Below are positions 17,761-25,690 of a stretch of DNA of 64,000 nucleotides, piece after piece (the stretch's first letter is position 1; every line of letters begins with the position of its first letter). A program made the position numbers and the translations under genes. Source of the DNA: Bacteroidales bacterium CF (GTDB taxonomy: Bacteria; Bacteroidota; Bacteroidia; Bacteroidales; UBA932). A model generated the notes under the pieces. That model saw only the letters and a list, made by a program, of their open reading frames with translations. It made no database searches and was not told the DNA's origin. The stretch covers positions 682,001-746,000 of the forward strand of contig CP006772.1 of the NCBI GenBank assembly GCA_000473305.1. Reading direction: 5' to 3'.

Positions 17761-18900
17761 ATGAGAAAACATATTTCAATACTAATTGCAGTATTAATAG
17801 CTGTATCATGCTCCTCAGACAGGTCAAGCATCAAAGGTTCAATCGAGGGATTGGAGAAGGGGAAGATTATACTCAAGCATCTTGCCTATAATAGTCAGGA
17901 AGTTGTTGACACCCTTATCGCTGAAGATGGAAAGGTCTCGTATAAATTTAAAACCAGGAGCAACTCTCCCGAGTTCTATTACCTCTATTATAAGGACAAT
18001 AAAATAGCCTCATTTGTAGTAATGCCGGGAGAATCGATAAAATTCTCCACTGACACTCTCGGGAAAAAAATAATTTGCGAAGGTTCGGAAGAGACTTTAC
18101 TTATGCAAGAGATTGAGAAGGATGCAGATATGGTAGCCATGAGATATGACTCGCTTGTAAATGCAAAACAAATGTCTGACATATCGGGAGATACAGCAAC
18201 GAGCAGAAGTATTGGCTATCAGCTTGGTTCTTTGTATGTTAAACAGAAACAGAGAGCAATAAAACATCTATATACGAATCCTTATTCGATAACAAACATT
18301 CCGCTTCTCTATCAGAAATTTCCTAATGAACTGCCTCTGTTTGCAGATGCAAGAGACATACTGCTCTTTAGAAGAGTATGTGATTCACTTATAGTTAAGT
18401 ATCCAACATCGCCTTATGTCACCAACCTTAAGGATGAGGTTGAGAAACAGGAGAGATATATGGCTCTCAACGACAGGATCGAGGGTGCAAACGTAGCCGG
18501 CCATCCGGACATTACCATGCCGGATGTCAATGCAAAGGAGAGAAGCTTGTCTGATCTGGCAGGTAAAGTTATCGTACTCTCTTTCTGGAGCTCCCAGGAT
18601 GTAAATCAGAAAATGCTCAACCAGGATCTTCTGCAGCTATATCAGAAATACAGCGGCAGAGGAGTTGAGATATACCAGGTGTCGGTAGATACTGACAAGA
18701 CACTATGGGCAAGAGCTGTTGCAGACCAAAACCTGCCATGGATAAGTGTCTGTGACGGTATGGGATCATCTTCAATCGGCGTTATCTCCTACAATGTATC
18801 CAAAGTCCCTTCAATCTTCGTAATTGCCAAAGACGGAAATGTAGTTGCGAGAGATCTCTTCGGACCCAAGCTTGAAAGCGTTGTATCCGGCCTCTTATAG
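17761..18900 (+). CDS. Thioredoxin-fold lipoprotein lacking the CxxC motif
   Basis: A 379-residue lipoprotein: hydrophobic signal then AVSCSS with Cys19 as the lipid-modified residue. The N-terminal part (about 25-115) looks like the DUF4369-type beta domain seen before TlpA-like domains in Bacteroidota. The C-terminal part (from about 240) has an AhpC/TSA or TlpA-like fold pattern (LAGKVIVLSFWSS, VEIYQVSVDTD, NVSKVPSIFVIAKDGNVVARD). At the position where active homologues have W-C-x-x-C the sequence is FWSSQDVNQK, so both redox cysteines are absent. It is probably periplasmic or outer-membrane-attached and not a classical thiol oxidoreductase. It follows greA-HIT and converges on tsaB. Confidence 0.85.
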   Translation: MRKHISILIAVLIAVSCSSDRSSIKGSIEGLEKGKIILKHLAYNSQEVVDTLIAEDGKVSYKFKTRSNSPEFYYLYYKDNKIASFVVMPGESIKFSTDTLGKKIICEGSEETLLMQEIEKDADMVAMRYDSLVNAKQMSDISGDTATSRSIGYQLGSLYVKQKQRAIKHLYTNPYSITNIPLLYQKFPNELPLFADARDILLFRRVCDSLIVKYPTSPYVTNLKDEVEKQERYMALNDRIEGANVAGHPDITMPDVNAKERSLSDLAGKVIVLSFWSSQDVNQKMLNQDLLQLYQKYSGRGVEIYQVSVDTDKTLWARAVADQNLPWISVCDGMGSSSIGVISYNVSKVPSIFVIAKDGNVVARDLFGPKLESVVSGLL

Positions 18901-18902
18901 AA

Positions 18903-19613
18903 TCAGGCTTCGGGAATTTTAAAGAAACTCTTTTTTGATACGCCTGCAACGAAATCTTTCAGATAGAAAGGTTCGAAATAGGCTACATCTGCAAACTCCC
19001 CGGCATTGAATTTTTTCAATGCCGGAATCAACATTCCCGTTGCATTTGCCTCACCTTCCAAAAAGCGGGCATTCGGATGTGTGATTATATCCCTGCATTT
19101 AGGGGCACCGTCACCTGTGAAGACCACAATGCCCTTTGAGAGCTCTTCTGCAAAACTCTCAGGGGTGACAACAACAGCCTCAGTTTGAGATAAAGCCTCA
19201 CACTCCATACTGAACTTCGCAGTATAAACCTCCATTCTTCTGGCATCAATCATAGGCGCCAGGATTGTGGAAGATGGAAACTGGCCGGTTTCGGCAACAA
19301 CAATCCTTGTCAGAAGCTCCAGTGAACTGACAGCAATTAGGGGTATTGATGCACCATAGCAGAGACCTTTTGCAATAGAGGCGCCCACCCTCAGGCCTGT
19401 GTATGAGCCTGGCCCTTCACTTACTACGACAGCGTTGCACTCTCCGATAGAGGTGGAACATTCTGTCATAATCTCCTGAATTAGCGGAGCAATGATCCTT
19501 GCGTGAGATTTTGGTTCCTTAACGGTACGGGAACATATAATTTGATTGCCTCTTGAGAGGGCTACAGAGCAAACTTCGGTACTTGTCTCTATTAAAAGGA
19601 GCTGTGGAAACAT
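18903..19613 (-). CDS. tsaB: tRNA N6-threonylcarbamoyladenosine biosynthesis protein TsaB
   Basis: TsaB pairs with TsaD (and TsaE) to form the t6A modification at position 37 of ANN-decoding tRNAs. The 236-residue protein has the ASKHA-fold start LLLIETSTEVCSVALS, the central EGPGSYTGLRVG motif and the segment PMIDARRMEVY. It lies 9 bp downstream of the adaptor gene of the peptide-export operon, so this essential gene appears to be co-transcribed with the exporter, at the distal end. Confidence 0.93.
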   Translation of the reverse strand: MFPQLLLIETSTEVCSVALSRGNQIICSRTVKEPKSHARIIAPLIQEIMTECSTSIGECNAVVVSEGPGSYTGLRVGASIAKGLCYGASIPLIAVSSLELLTRIVVAETGQFPSSTILAPMIDARRMEVYTAKFSMECEALSQTEAVVVTPESFAEELSKGIVVFTGDGAPKCRDIITHPNARFLEGEANATGMLIPALKKFNAGEFADVAYFEPFYLKDFVAGVSKKSFFKIPEA

Positions 19614-19622
19614 AATGGATTT

Positions 19623-20867
19623 TTATTTTTTCTTGTTAGGATCTTCAACGGTTACCTTTGTTCCGCTCTTGAGTGTCTTACTGATTCCTGAAAACGGACC
19701 GGTAACGACCATCTCACCCTCCTGAAGCCCTGTAAGAACCTCAATGTTGTTAAGATCTTGGATACCTGTGGTGATTTTTCTTACCTGGAGAGTATCACCT
19801 TTGACTACAAATACATTCTCCACAGACTCATTCACCGTCAGATTTTTTTTCACAGAGTCGGAGAGAAGGTCACTACGGGTTGTAATCGCCTGGATAGGAA
19901 CTGTTAGGATATTGTTTTTTGTCGCAGTCTGAATTGAGACTGACGCAGACATACCAGGCCTGAATGGATTTTTTCCTTCGATCATGAGGTCTGAGTATGA
20001 TTCAGGGAGAACCAGTACTTTTACCTCGAAATTTGTCACCTGGTCTGTTGTTGAACCGATATTCTTTGCAGAGTTGGCAATTTGTGTGACAACTCCGGTG
20101 AATTTTCTGTTCGGGTAGGCATCAACCTCAATAATGGCTGTGTCATTGTCCTTGATGCGGATAATGTCGTTTTCATTGACATCTACAAGCACCTCCATTT
20201 CGTTGAAGTTTGCAATTCTCAGCATCTCGGTACCTGCCATCTGACTAGTTCCGACAACCCTCTCACCCTTCTCGACGCTCAGTTTGGAAATAATACCGTC
20301 CATAGGGGCATATATGCTTGTCTTGTAAAGATTCTCATTTGCCTCCTTGAGAGCCGCATCATAACTGCGCACATTATATCTGGCAGCCTTTATCTGCTCC
20401 TTCGCAACCTCGTATTGAGAGAGAGCATCCTCATACTCTTTTTCGGAAATAGCCTTTTGTTCAAAAAGTTTCTTGTTGCGCTCGAAATTAGCCTCGGTCT
20501 GAGTGAATTGTGCCAGTTGCTGGTCAAGCTGAGCCTTTGTGGCATTAAGGGAGGCCTCAGCCCTCTCCTTTACCGAAATATAGACATCCTGCTTGATTTT
20601 AATAATCAAATCACCTCTCTTCACTTTATCTCCCTCTTTGAAATTCAGTTCGACAATCTCACCTGAGACATCGGGGCTGATCTTAACCTCTATCACAGGC
20701 TGTATCTTTCCATTGGCAGGAATCACCTCGGTTATATTGTTCAGTTTAATCTTCTCTGCAGTTACCGGTGTGTTGTCTTTTTTACCTGTTATTCCTGCAA
20801 TTATGAGGATAATGATAACTGCAACCGCAATAATTATTATCCAAGTTTTCTTCTTGTTCTTCATCAC
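19623..20867 (-). CDS. HlyD/MacA-family periplasmic adaptor
   Basis: A 414-residue membrane-fusion protein that bridges an inner-membrane transporter and TolC. One N-terminal transmembrane segment (about 9-27) follows a lysine-rich start. Then come the split lipoyl domain (GEIVELNFKEGDKVKRGDLI), a long alpha hairpin with heptad pattern (about 85-185, ending SIYAPMDGIISKLSVEKGE) and the beta-barrel with the GMSASVSI strand. A TGLQEGEMVVTGPFSG segment near the C-terminus is the usual MacA-like membrane-proximal domain. It begins 9 bp after the TolC gene, in the same operon as the C39-peptidase ABC transporter, which it probably serves. Confidence 0.92.
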   Translation of the reverse strand: MMKNKKKTWIIIIAVAVIIILIIAGITGKKDNTPVTAEKIKLNNITEVIPANGKIQPVIEVKISPDVSGEIVELNFKEGDKVKRGDLIIKIKQDVYISVKERAEASLNATKAQLDQQLAQFTQTEANFERNKKLFEQKAISEKEYEDALSQYEVAKEQIKAARYNVRSYDAALKEANENLYKTSIYAPMDGIISKLSVEKGERVVGTSQMAGTEMLRIANFNEMEVLVDVNENDIIRIKDNDTAIIEVDAYPNRKFTGVVTQIANSAKNIGSTTDQVTNFEVKVLVLPESYSDLMIEGKNPFRPGMSASVSIQTATKNNILTVPIQAITTRSDLLSDSVKKNLTVNESVENVFVVKGDTLQVRKITTGIQDLNNIEVLTGLQEGEMVVTGPFSGISKTLKSGTKVTVEDPNKKK

Positions 20868-20876
20868 GTTTGTATA

Positions 20877-22196
20877 TTAGAGAGTGATCGGCAGTCCTTT
20901 GTAATAATCAAGAATTTTCAACTGAAATACGAACTGGTATTTCGCCTGAGATAGTTCAGACATAGCTTTGAAAAGGTTGGTCTTTGCCACGGTGTAATCT
21001 GTTGCGTTGAGGATTCCTATCTCAAACTTCTGCTGTACATATCTGAATGACTCCTCCATTGATTTGACATTGTCAATTCCGGCCTTATATTTCTCAAAAT
21101 AGGCGAGGGCATCATTGTTCGCCTGCTGGATCTCCTTGTAAAGTGTCTGTTCGGCAGTTCTGACGTCAATTTCCGCACTCCTTACACCAAGACGGGCATT
21201 TTTGATGGATGTGTTTGTCTGCCAGTTGTTGAAAATTGGGATTCTCAGACCGAATGTGACAGACGGGTTTCTGTTGTCATTGAACTGGTCCATAATCAAT
21301 TCCTCCCTCTGGTCACTGTAGTATGTTCCGTAACCTGCTGAAAATGAAATTGAAGGGTAGCTGGACCCTTTAGCAATTGAGAGCAGGAGCTGAGAGTTCC
21401 TGAAATTGAGTGAAGCGCTCTTAATTTCGGGAAGATCTTTAGATCGTGTGTACAGATTGTCAACAGACTCACCGTGGAACTCGGATATCATTACACCAAG
21501 ATCCGGAGTCTCAATTTCGAAATTTGTATCATTCGACAGGTCCAGGAGTTGTTTAAGATTGAGCAGTGCAGACCTCACCTGATTCTGTGCAGAGACCACC
21601 TGAACCCTCTCCGCTGCGAGTTGTGATTTCATCTCCAGAAGTGAGCTGTATGCAACACTTCCGGCATCAACCAGCTTACCTGTTCTCGCAACCTGCTCCT
21701 CGATGCTTACAAGGTTTTGCTTTGCAGTCTGTAATATCTCCTTGGCAAGCATAACCTCAAGATAGCCTTTTGAAATCTGTAAAGACAACTGATTCTTTAT
21801 CCTGGTAACCTCCAGCTCGGACATCTCCTCAAGAACCTTCTTGCTTTTTACTGTATTTGTTTTTTTTAACCCCTCGAAAATGTCGATCGAAGCATTAAGG
21901 GAGGCACTTGTGCTCTGTGAAAGTTTGTTTTCGATAATCTCAAGATCCTGCATATTAACCGAACGCCCCCAGTTCATACTGTGAGAGAGTGAAGCATTCA
22001 CCGATGGTATATAATCCATTTTGGACTGCAGCACATTGTTCTTGCTTTGATATACGGATATCTCCTTCTGTTTAACAATCAGGTTGTTATCCCATGCATA
22101 TTTGATGCACTCCTCCAGACTCCAGCTCTTCTGTGCAGAGAGGGAGACAGGGATAAAAAGGAGGAACAAAACCGGGAGTTTGTAGAAAATTTTCAT
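20877..22196 (-). CDS. TolC-family outer-membrane efflux protein
   Basis: A 439-residue outer-membrane channel protein from ATG 22196, which gives a clean signal peptide (FYKLPVLFLLFIPVSLSAQ). The start at 22256 would add 20 polar residues before the signal and is rejected. The body has the duplicated TolC helical hairpins: WSLEECIKYAWDNNLIVKQ at the N-terminus, two long helical stretches with SLQISKGYLEVMLAKEIL, and the TFGLRIPIFNNWQT barrel strand. It begins 63 bp after the second small peptide gene and 9 bp before the adaptor. With the C39 ABC transporter and the adaptor it completes a tripartite type I secretion system. Confidence 0.92.
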   Translation of the reverse strand: MKIFYKLPVLFLLFIPVSLSAQKSWSLEECIKYAWDNNLIVKQKEISVYQSKNNVLQSKMDYIPSVNASLSHSMNWGRSVNMQDLEIIENKLSQSTSASLNASIDIFEGLKKTNTVKSKKVLEEMSELEVTRIKNQLSLQISKGYLEVMLAKEILQTAKQNLVSIEEQVARTGKLVDAGSVAYSSLLEMKSQLAAERVQVVSAQNQVRSALLNLKQLLDLSNDTNFEIETPDLGVMISEFHGESVDNLYTRSKDLPEIKSASLNFRNSQLLLSIAKGSSYPSISFSAGYGTYYSDQREELIMDQFNDNRNPSVTFGLRIPIFNNWQTNTSIKNARLGVRSAEIDVRTAEQTLYKEIQQANNDALAYFEKYKAGIDNVKSMEESFRYVQQKFEIGILNATDYTVAKTNLFKAMSELSQAKYQFVFQLKILDYYKGLPITL

Positions 22197-22259
22197 AATT
22201 GACAAATATATTACATTTTCCTTAACAAACACCCGGTTAGACCTTTTAAGTTGCATCAG

Positions 22260-22481
22260 CTATTGATAAAGCAGCTTAGGATTCGAACTCATGGAGTAGA
22301 TGTTGGCACTCATTAACTTGATAAGTTTCCACAACTTCTTTGCACTATAACCGACACCTCTGCCTAAATACTCGGCAAGATCGTAGTCCCACCCCTCATC
22401 GGAACCACCGATAACGGCGATATTCTCCTCGTTACTCAGGAGAATAATTGAATCATTTTCCAAGGCTAATGCTCTCATCAT
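22260..22481 (-). CDS. Candidate secreted peptide 2 with double-glycine leader
   Basis: A 73-residue product from ATG 22481 (or 22478). The N-terminal 26 residues end in NEENIAVIGG, the form of a double-glycine leader cut by C39 peptidases: acidic or amphipathic residues with hydrophobic residues at -4, -7 and -12 and GG at -2/-1. The predicted mature part is 47 residues, starting SDEGWDYDLAEY. It is followed by a glycine motif GRGVG (a GxxxG spacing at mature positions 14-18), then a basic amphipathic stretch KKLWKLIK. Its start overlaps the stop of the first peptide gene (ATGA), so the two are translationally coupled. A bacteriocin-like two-component peptide is the leading idea; a signalling peptide is possible. 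No homologue recognised. Confidence 0.75.
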   Translation of the reverse strand: MMRALALENDSIILLSNEENIAVIGGSDEGWDYDLAEYLGRGVGYSAKKLWKLIKLMSANIYSMSSNPKLLYQ

Positions 22482-22666
22482 GCAGCCCTCCATCCGTCAA
22501 CGAATCCTCTGCGGAAACGAGGCCAGTATTTTTCCAGTTCTTCTGCCAGTGCAGCAGCCTTTTCCATCAGATTCATAAACTCTCTGAAAGTCAGGCCACC
22601 CTGTAACTGCAGAGATTCATCGTCAAGAGTCTCAACTCCCCACTCTCTTTCTACAAACTCTTTCAT
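22478..22666 (-). CDS. Candidate secreted peptide 1 with double-glycine leader
   Basis: A 62-residue product from ATG 22666. An in-frame upstream ATG at 22804 lies inside the transporter gene and is rejected. Residues 1-24 end in LDDESLQLQGG, a double-glycine leader pattern. The predicted 38-residue mature peptide (LTFREFMNLMEK...) is amphipathic and helical in look, near neutral (about seven basic and six acidic residues), aromatic, and contains GFVDG, a GxxxG spacing at mature positions 30-34. The gene starts 65 bp after the C39-peptidase transporter stop and is coupled to the second peptide gene. Exported by the adjacent system by inference; biological activity unknown. Confidence 0.75.
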   Translation of the reverse strand: MKEFVEREWGVETLDDESLQLQGGLTFREFMNLMEKAAALAEELEKYWPRFRRGFVDGWRAA

Positions 22667-22731
22667 GGCATAAAATATTAGTTTCCCCGCTGAAAATGGT
22701 GAGCGGGTTTCACCCGGAGTGTGCACCCTCC

Positions 22732-24792
22732 TTATCTTATTGTTACTGTTTCGTCCGCAATTTCCAACTCCTCCCGGCTGTGGGAGATAAGCAGGATCAT
22801 ACACCCTTTATCTCTCTCCTTCAGTATGGCATTTCTAATCAGACATCCCGATTCACTGTCGCAGGAAGATGTCACCTCGTCTAACAGAAGAATGCGTGGA
22901 TGCCGGTACAACGCCCTTGCAATGGCGATTCTCTGCTGCTGGCCTCTTGAGAGCCGTGATCCCTCCTCTCCAAGTATGGTGTCAAAACCTGAGGGTAACC
23001 TCCTGATAAAGTCCATTAGCCCCAGTTCACGACACAAACCGAGAATGGAGTCCATATCCGGTTCCTCCTCTCCCGGAGCGATGTTGCGGCAGATTGTCCC
23101 CGACAGGAGAGATGGGTTCTGAGGAACGATTGTTATCCACTCTCTCCAGAGCTGAAGGTTTATATTGTTTATGTCGATCCCGTTTAGAGAAATGGCTCCC
23201 GGTTCAGCCTTCAGAATCCTCATCAACAGAGAGACAATCGTACTCTTACCGCAGCCGCTCTCTCCGCACAACGCTGTAATCCTGCCCGCTTTGAGAGTCA
23301 TGCAGAAATTCTCAAATAGCCTTTTTCTTCCCGGATAACCGAATGTCAGATTCTCAATTCTAAGCTCTTCAACTGTAAGGTCAGGTGTTATCCCGTCATT
23401 ATATGGTTCACTCTCCAGATCCATAGCCTCAAACAACCTCCCGGCCGCAGCCAGCCCCTCCCTGTATGTGGTGTTTAACCCCAGAAGACCGGCAATGGGG
23501 GAGGAGAAAAGGGCTGTCATGGTATAGAAAAGTATCAGTTCACCCAGGGAGAGTGTTCCGGAGAGAATGAAAAAGCTCCCCGCCCAAAGTGTTGCCAGAG
23601 ACATGAATTTCGAATTGACGTCTGTCGCTCCGGATAGTACTATGCCCCACTTTCCGGCCTTTATGATAGAGTTGTTCAGCTCGGAAAGGTGCTCCCTGAT
23701 TTTTGCCGAAGTCTCCTGTTCAATTCCAAAATATTTGATAGTCAGGGTCCCTTTGATCCCCTCTATGAGAGTGCTTTCAAATTTAGCCCCGTTTTCCATT
23801 ATCCTGCTTCGGATCTCCTTGTTAAAACGGTCACAGATATAGTATAAGATTGTATAAACCGGGATAAATGCAACTATCAGCAGTGATATTTTCCAGTCGA
23901 TCCAGAATAGTGTAATTAGTGAAATGAGAAGAGTGAGCAGATTCATTGACAGATTTATCATCACCTCTGAAATCATGCTGCCAACCTTGAAGGCGTCATC
24001 TACCCTCGATGTAACATCACCTGTCCTTCTGCTCTCGATGTAGGAGTGAGGAAGCGAGAACAACTTTGAGATAAACGAGTTTATAAGGTCATTATTTGTG
24101 AAAACATTAAGCTTCAGAAGAATTCTGGATCTGTGTGTGTATAGTAGAAAAGAGATCAGAGTAAGAACAAACATTGTAACGGCAGTCCTGGTCACCATCG
24201 CACTGTCTCCGGCAGGAATGGCCGTGTCTATGAGATATTTGATCATGAATGAAATGCTGATCGAAACCAGGACAAAAAGTATGGATGAAAAGAGTGCTTT
24301 AAAGTATAACTTGGTTTTACTCCTGAATAGCTCCCATATTCTTTTCAGAGGGGGAGTTCCAATGCGCCCCTTGCTGAACGAACTGTCAGGTGTTAGAACT
24401 ATAAGATAACCACTCCACAATTGACCAAGTTCATCAATCTTAATCCGTTTTATCCGCCCCTCTGCCGGATCCATTATATGTGCACCTTTCCGGCTTATAC
24501 GGTATAGGACAACAAAGTGCAGTGAACCGTCAGATTTCTTAAAATGAAGTATGGCAGGCTTGGGAATCTTATACAAAGAGCCGGTTTTACCTTTGTACCC
24601 TTTGGCAGACAATCCTATAATCCCGGCAGCGCTGATTATACCAGCAATTGTCGTCCCCTCACTATTGGTACCACTATATATTCTCAGTCTGGATACAGGA
24701 AAAATCAGGCCATGAAAGGCAGCAACCGATGCCAGGCATGCCGCCCCGCAATCACTGATATCATGTTGCCTTATCTTTACCGACCTCCTCAT
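22732..24792 (-). CDS. Peptidase-containing ABC transporter (C39 bacteriocin exporter)
   Basis: A roughly 686-residue transporter from ATG 24792 that cleaves leader peptides and exports the product. The N-terminal C39 peptidase is intact: the oxyanion Gln and catalytic Cys in RQHDISDCGAACLA, the His in GSLHFVVLY and the Asp in IMDPAEG. Six-helix ABC transmembrane domain follows (about 145-430), then the nucleotide-binding domain with Walker A GESGCGKST, signature LSRGQQQR, Walker B ILLLDE and the H-loop ISHS. Start codons 24837 and 24798 are also in frame; 24792 gives MRRSVKIRQHD, the usual family N-terminus. It heads an operon of two GG-leader peptides, TolC, adaptor and tsaB. Confidence 0.94.
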   Translation of the reverse strand: MRRSVKIRQHDISDCGAACLASVAAFHGLIFPVSRLRIYSGTNSEGTTIAGIISAAGIIGLSAKGYKGKTGSLYKIPKPAILHFKKSDGSLHFVVLYRISRKGAHIMDPAEGRIKRIKIDELGQLWSGYLIVLTPDSSFSKGRIGTPPLKRIWELFRSKTKLYFKALFSSILFVLVSISISFMIKYLIDTAIPAGDSAMVTRTAVTMFVLTLISFLLYTHRSRILLKLNVFTNNDLINSFISKLFSLPHSYIESRRTGDVTSRVDDAFKVGSMISEVMINLSMNLLTLLISLITLFWIDWKISLLIVAFIPVYTILYYICDRFNKEIRSRIMENGAKFESTLIEGIKGTLTIKYFGIEQETSAKIREHLSELNNSIIKAGKWGIVLSGATDVNSKFMSLATLWAGSFFILSGTLSLGELILFYTMTALFSSPIAGLLGLNTTYREGLAAAGRLFEAMDLESEPYNDGITPDLTVEELRIENLTFGYPGRKRLFENFCMTLKAGRITALCGESGCGKSTIVSLLMRILKAEPGAISLNGIDINNINLQLWREWITIVPQNPSLLSGTICRNIAPGEEEPDMDSILGLCRELGLMDFIRRLPSGFDTILGEEGSRLSRGQQQRIAIARALYRHPRILLLDEVTSSCDSESGCLIRNAILKERDKGCMILLISHSREELEIADETVTIR

Positions 24793-24953
24793 ATCCATCC
24801 CTCTCCTTATATCCAACGTCCATATTACCCGGCCCAAGATTGTAAAAAGGGGGCCTTAGACATCTATAACTTTAAGACTATGAAAAAAACCAAACCCCAC
24901 AGGTCTCACCCTCAAAAGACCATTCTCCCGCACATTGCGACCCCCTTCAGAGG

Positions 24954-24961
24954 CAAAAGTA
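24954..24961 (-). promoter_or_regulatory. Possible -7 element of the peptide-export operon
   Basis: On the minus strand this reads TACTTTTG, a TAnnTTTG match, about 160 bp before the transporter start. The nearest TTTG-like partner is 25 bp away, longer than normal, so the call is weak. The gap 24793-25086 holds no convincing gene on either strand. Confidence 0.3.
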
Positions 24962-25086
24962 TGTGAAGGAGAGGGATATTGAATGCCAAAAAGAATAAAT
25001 CGGAGACACTTGTTGAATGAGTCAGTTATTTTCTTTTTCTGATTTTATCGAGTGCGATTCTGTATTTATCAAAGACGATTCTGAAA

Positions 25087-25629
25087 TCAGATATTCATTA
25101 CCCTGGCAGGAGCAGAGACAATCTCATCCAAGCCCGGCAGGTCACGGAAATATGGGAATATCCTCGGAGCTATATCCTGCAGGAAGAGGTAGAACTTTGA
25201 CTGAGATATCGTCCAATCAGGAAGAAAATCGAGATAGTGGTCCAGTGAGTTGAGGATATAAATAATGACACTAAGGATGAGAGCAGTCTTGAGTACAGCA
25301 AAGAGTACACCCAGCAGCTTGTCAATCCACCCGAGCATTGCTATCTCCATTAGCTTTGAGGCCAGTTTGCCTGCGAGACGCCCCAAAATCAGCACTGCAA
25401 TAAAAATGACAATGAAAGAAAGCAGGTTAACCATTGAACTTTCGGTTCCAAACCAATCCTTAATATAAGGGGAGAGAATGCCTGAAAAACTGTACGCAGC
25501 CCATATACCGGCTAAAATTGCCAACAGGGATGCCGCCTGTTCTATGAATCCCTTAATCAATCCTGAGATGATTGCAGGGATGAAAAGTGCAATCATGCAG
25601 TAGTCCAGAATTGTCAGTGAGGCACCCAT
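25087..25629 (-). CDS. cvpA: CvpA-family membrane protein
   Basis: A 180-residue inner-membrane protein with four hydrophobic segments in the CvpA arrangement (LDYCMIALFIPAIISGLIKG at the start, then LASLLAILAGIWAAYSF-like and LLSFIVIFIAVLILGRLAGK segments, and LLGVLFAVLKTALILSVIIY). The family name comes from a role in colicin V production in E. coli, but members are widespread housekeeping proteins linked to envelope and biofilm phenotypes. Despite its nearness to the peptide exporter it is probably unrelated: it is separated by about 290 bp. ATG 25629 is preferred over 25635. It is divergent from ileS. Confidence 0.88.
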   Translation of the reverse strand: MGASLTILDYCMIALFIPAIISGLIKGFIEQAASLLAILAGIWAAYSFSGILSPYIKDWFGTESSMVNLLSFIVIFIAVLILGRLAGKLASKLMEIAMLGWIDKLLGVLFAVLKTALILSVIIYILNSLDHYLDFLPDWTISQSKFYLFLQDIAPRIFPYFRDLPGLDEIVSAPARVMNI

Positions 25630-25661
25630 AATCAATTTTTTTCAAAAGTAGTGAATAATCG

Positions 25662-25669
25662 TATCTTTG
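25662..25669 (+). promoter_or_regulatory. -7 element for ileS
   Basis: TATCTTTG fits the -7 consensus and lies 22 bp before the ileS start; a T-run at about 25637-25642 is at the right distance for a weak -33 region. Confidence 0.55.
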
Positions 25670-25690
25670 CAAATTCAAAACTAAAATAAT

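Noticed and set aside
20082-20666. 194-codon plus-strand frame opposite the adaptor gene
   Set aside because: Antisense to a well-supported HlyD/MacA gene, Leu- and Cys-rich shadow composition, no homologous feel.
22478-22804. 108-residue version of peptide 1 starting at 22804
   Set aside because: The first 46 residues overlap the transporter gene in another frame and lack leader character; the ATG at 22666 gives a normal GG leader.
25087-25629. cvpA as part of a bacteriocin locus
   Set aside because: The name is historical. It is about 290 bp from the peptide exporter and belongs to a housekeeping family next to ileS.
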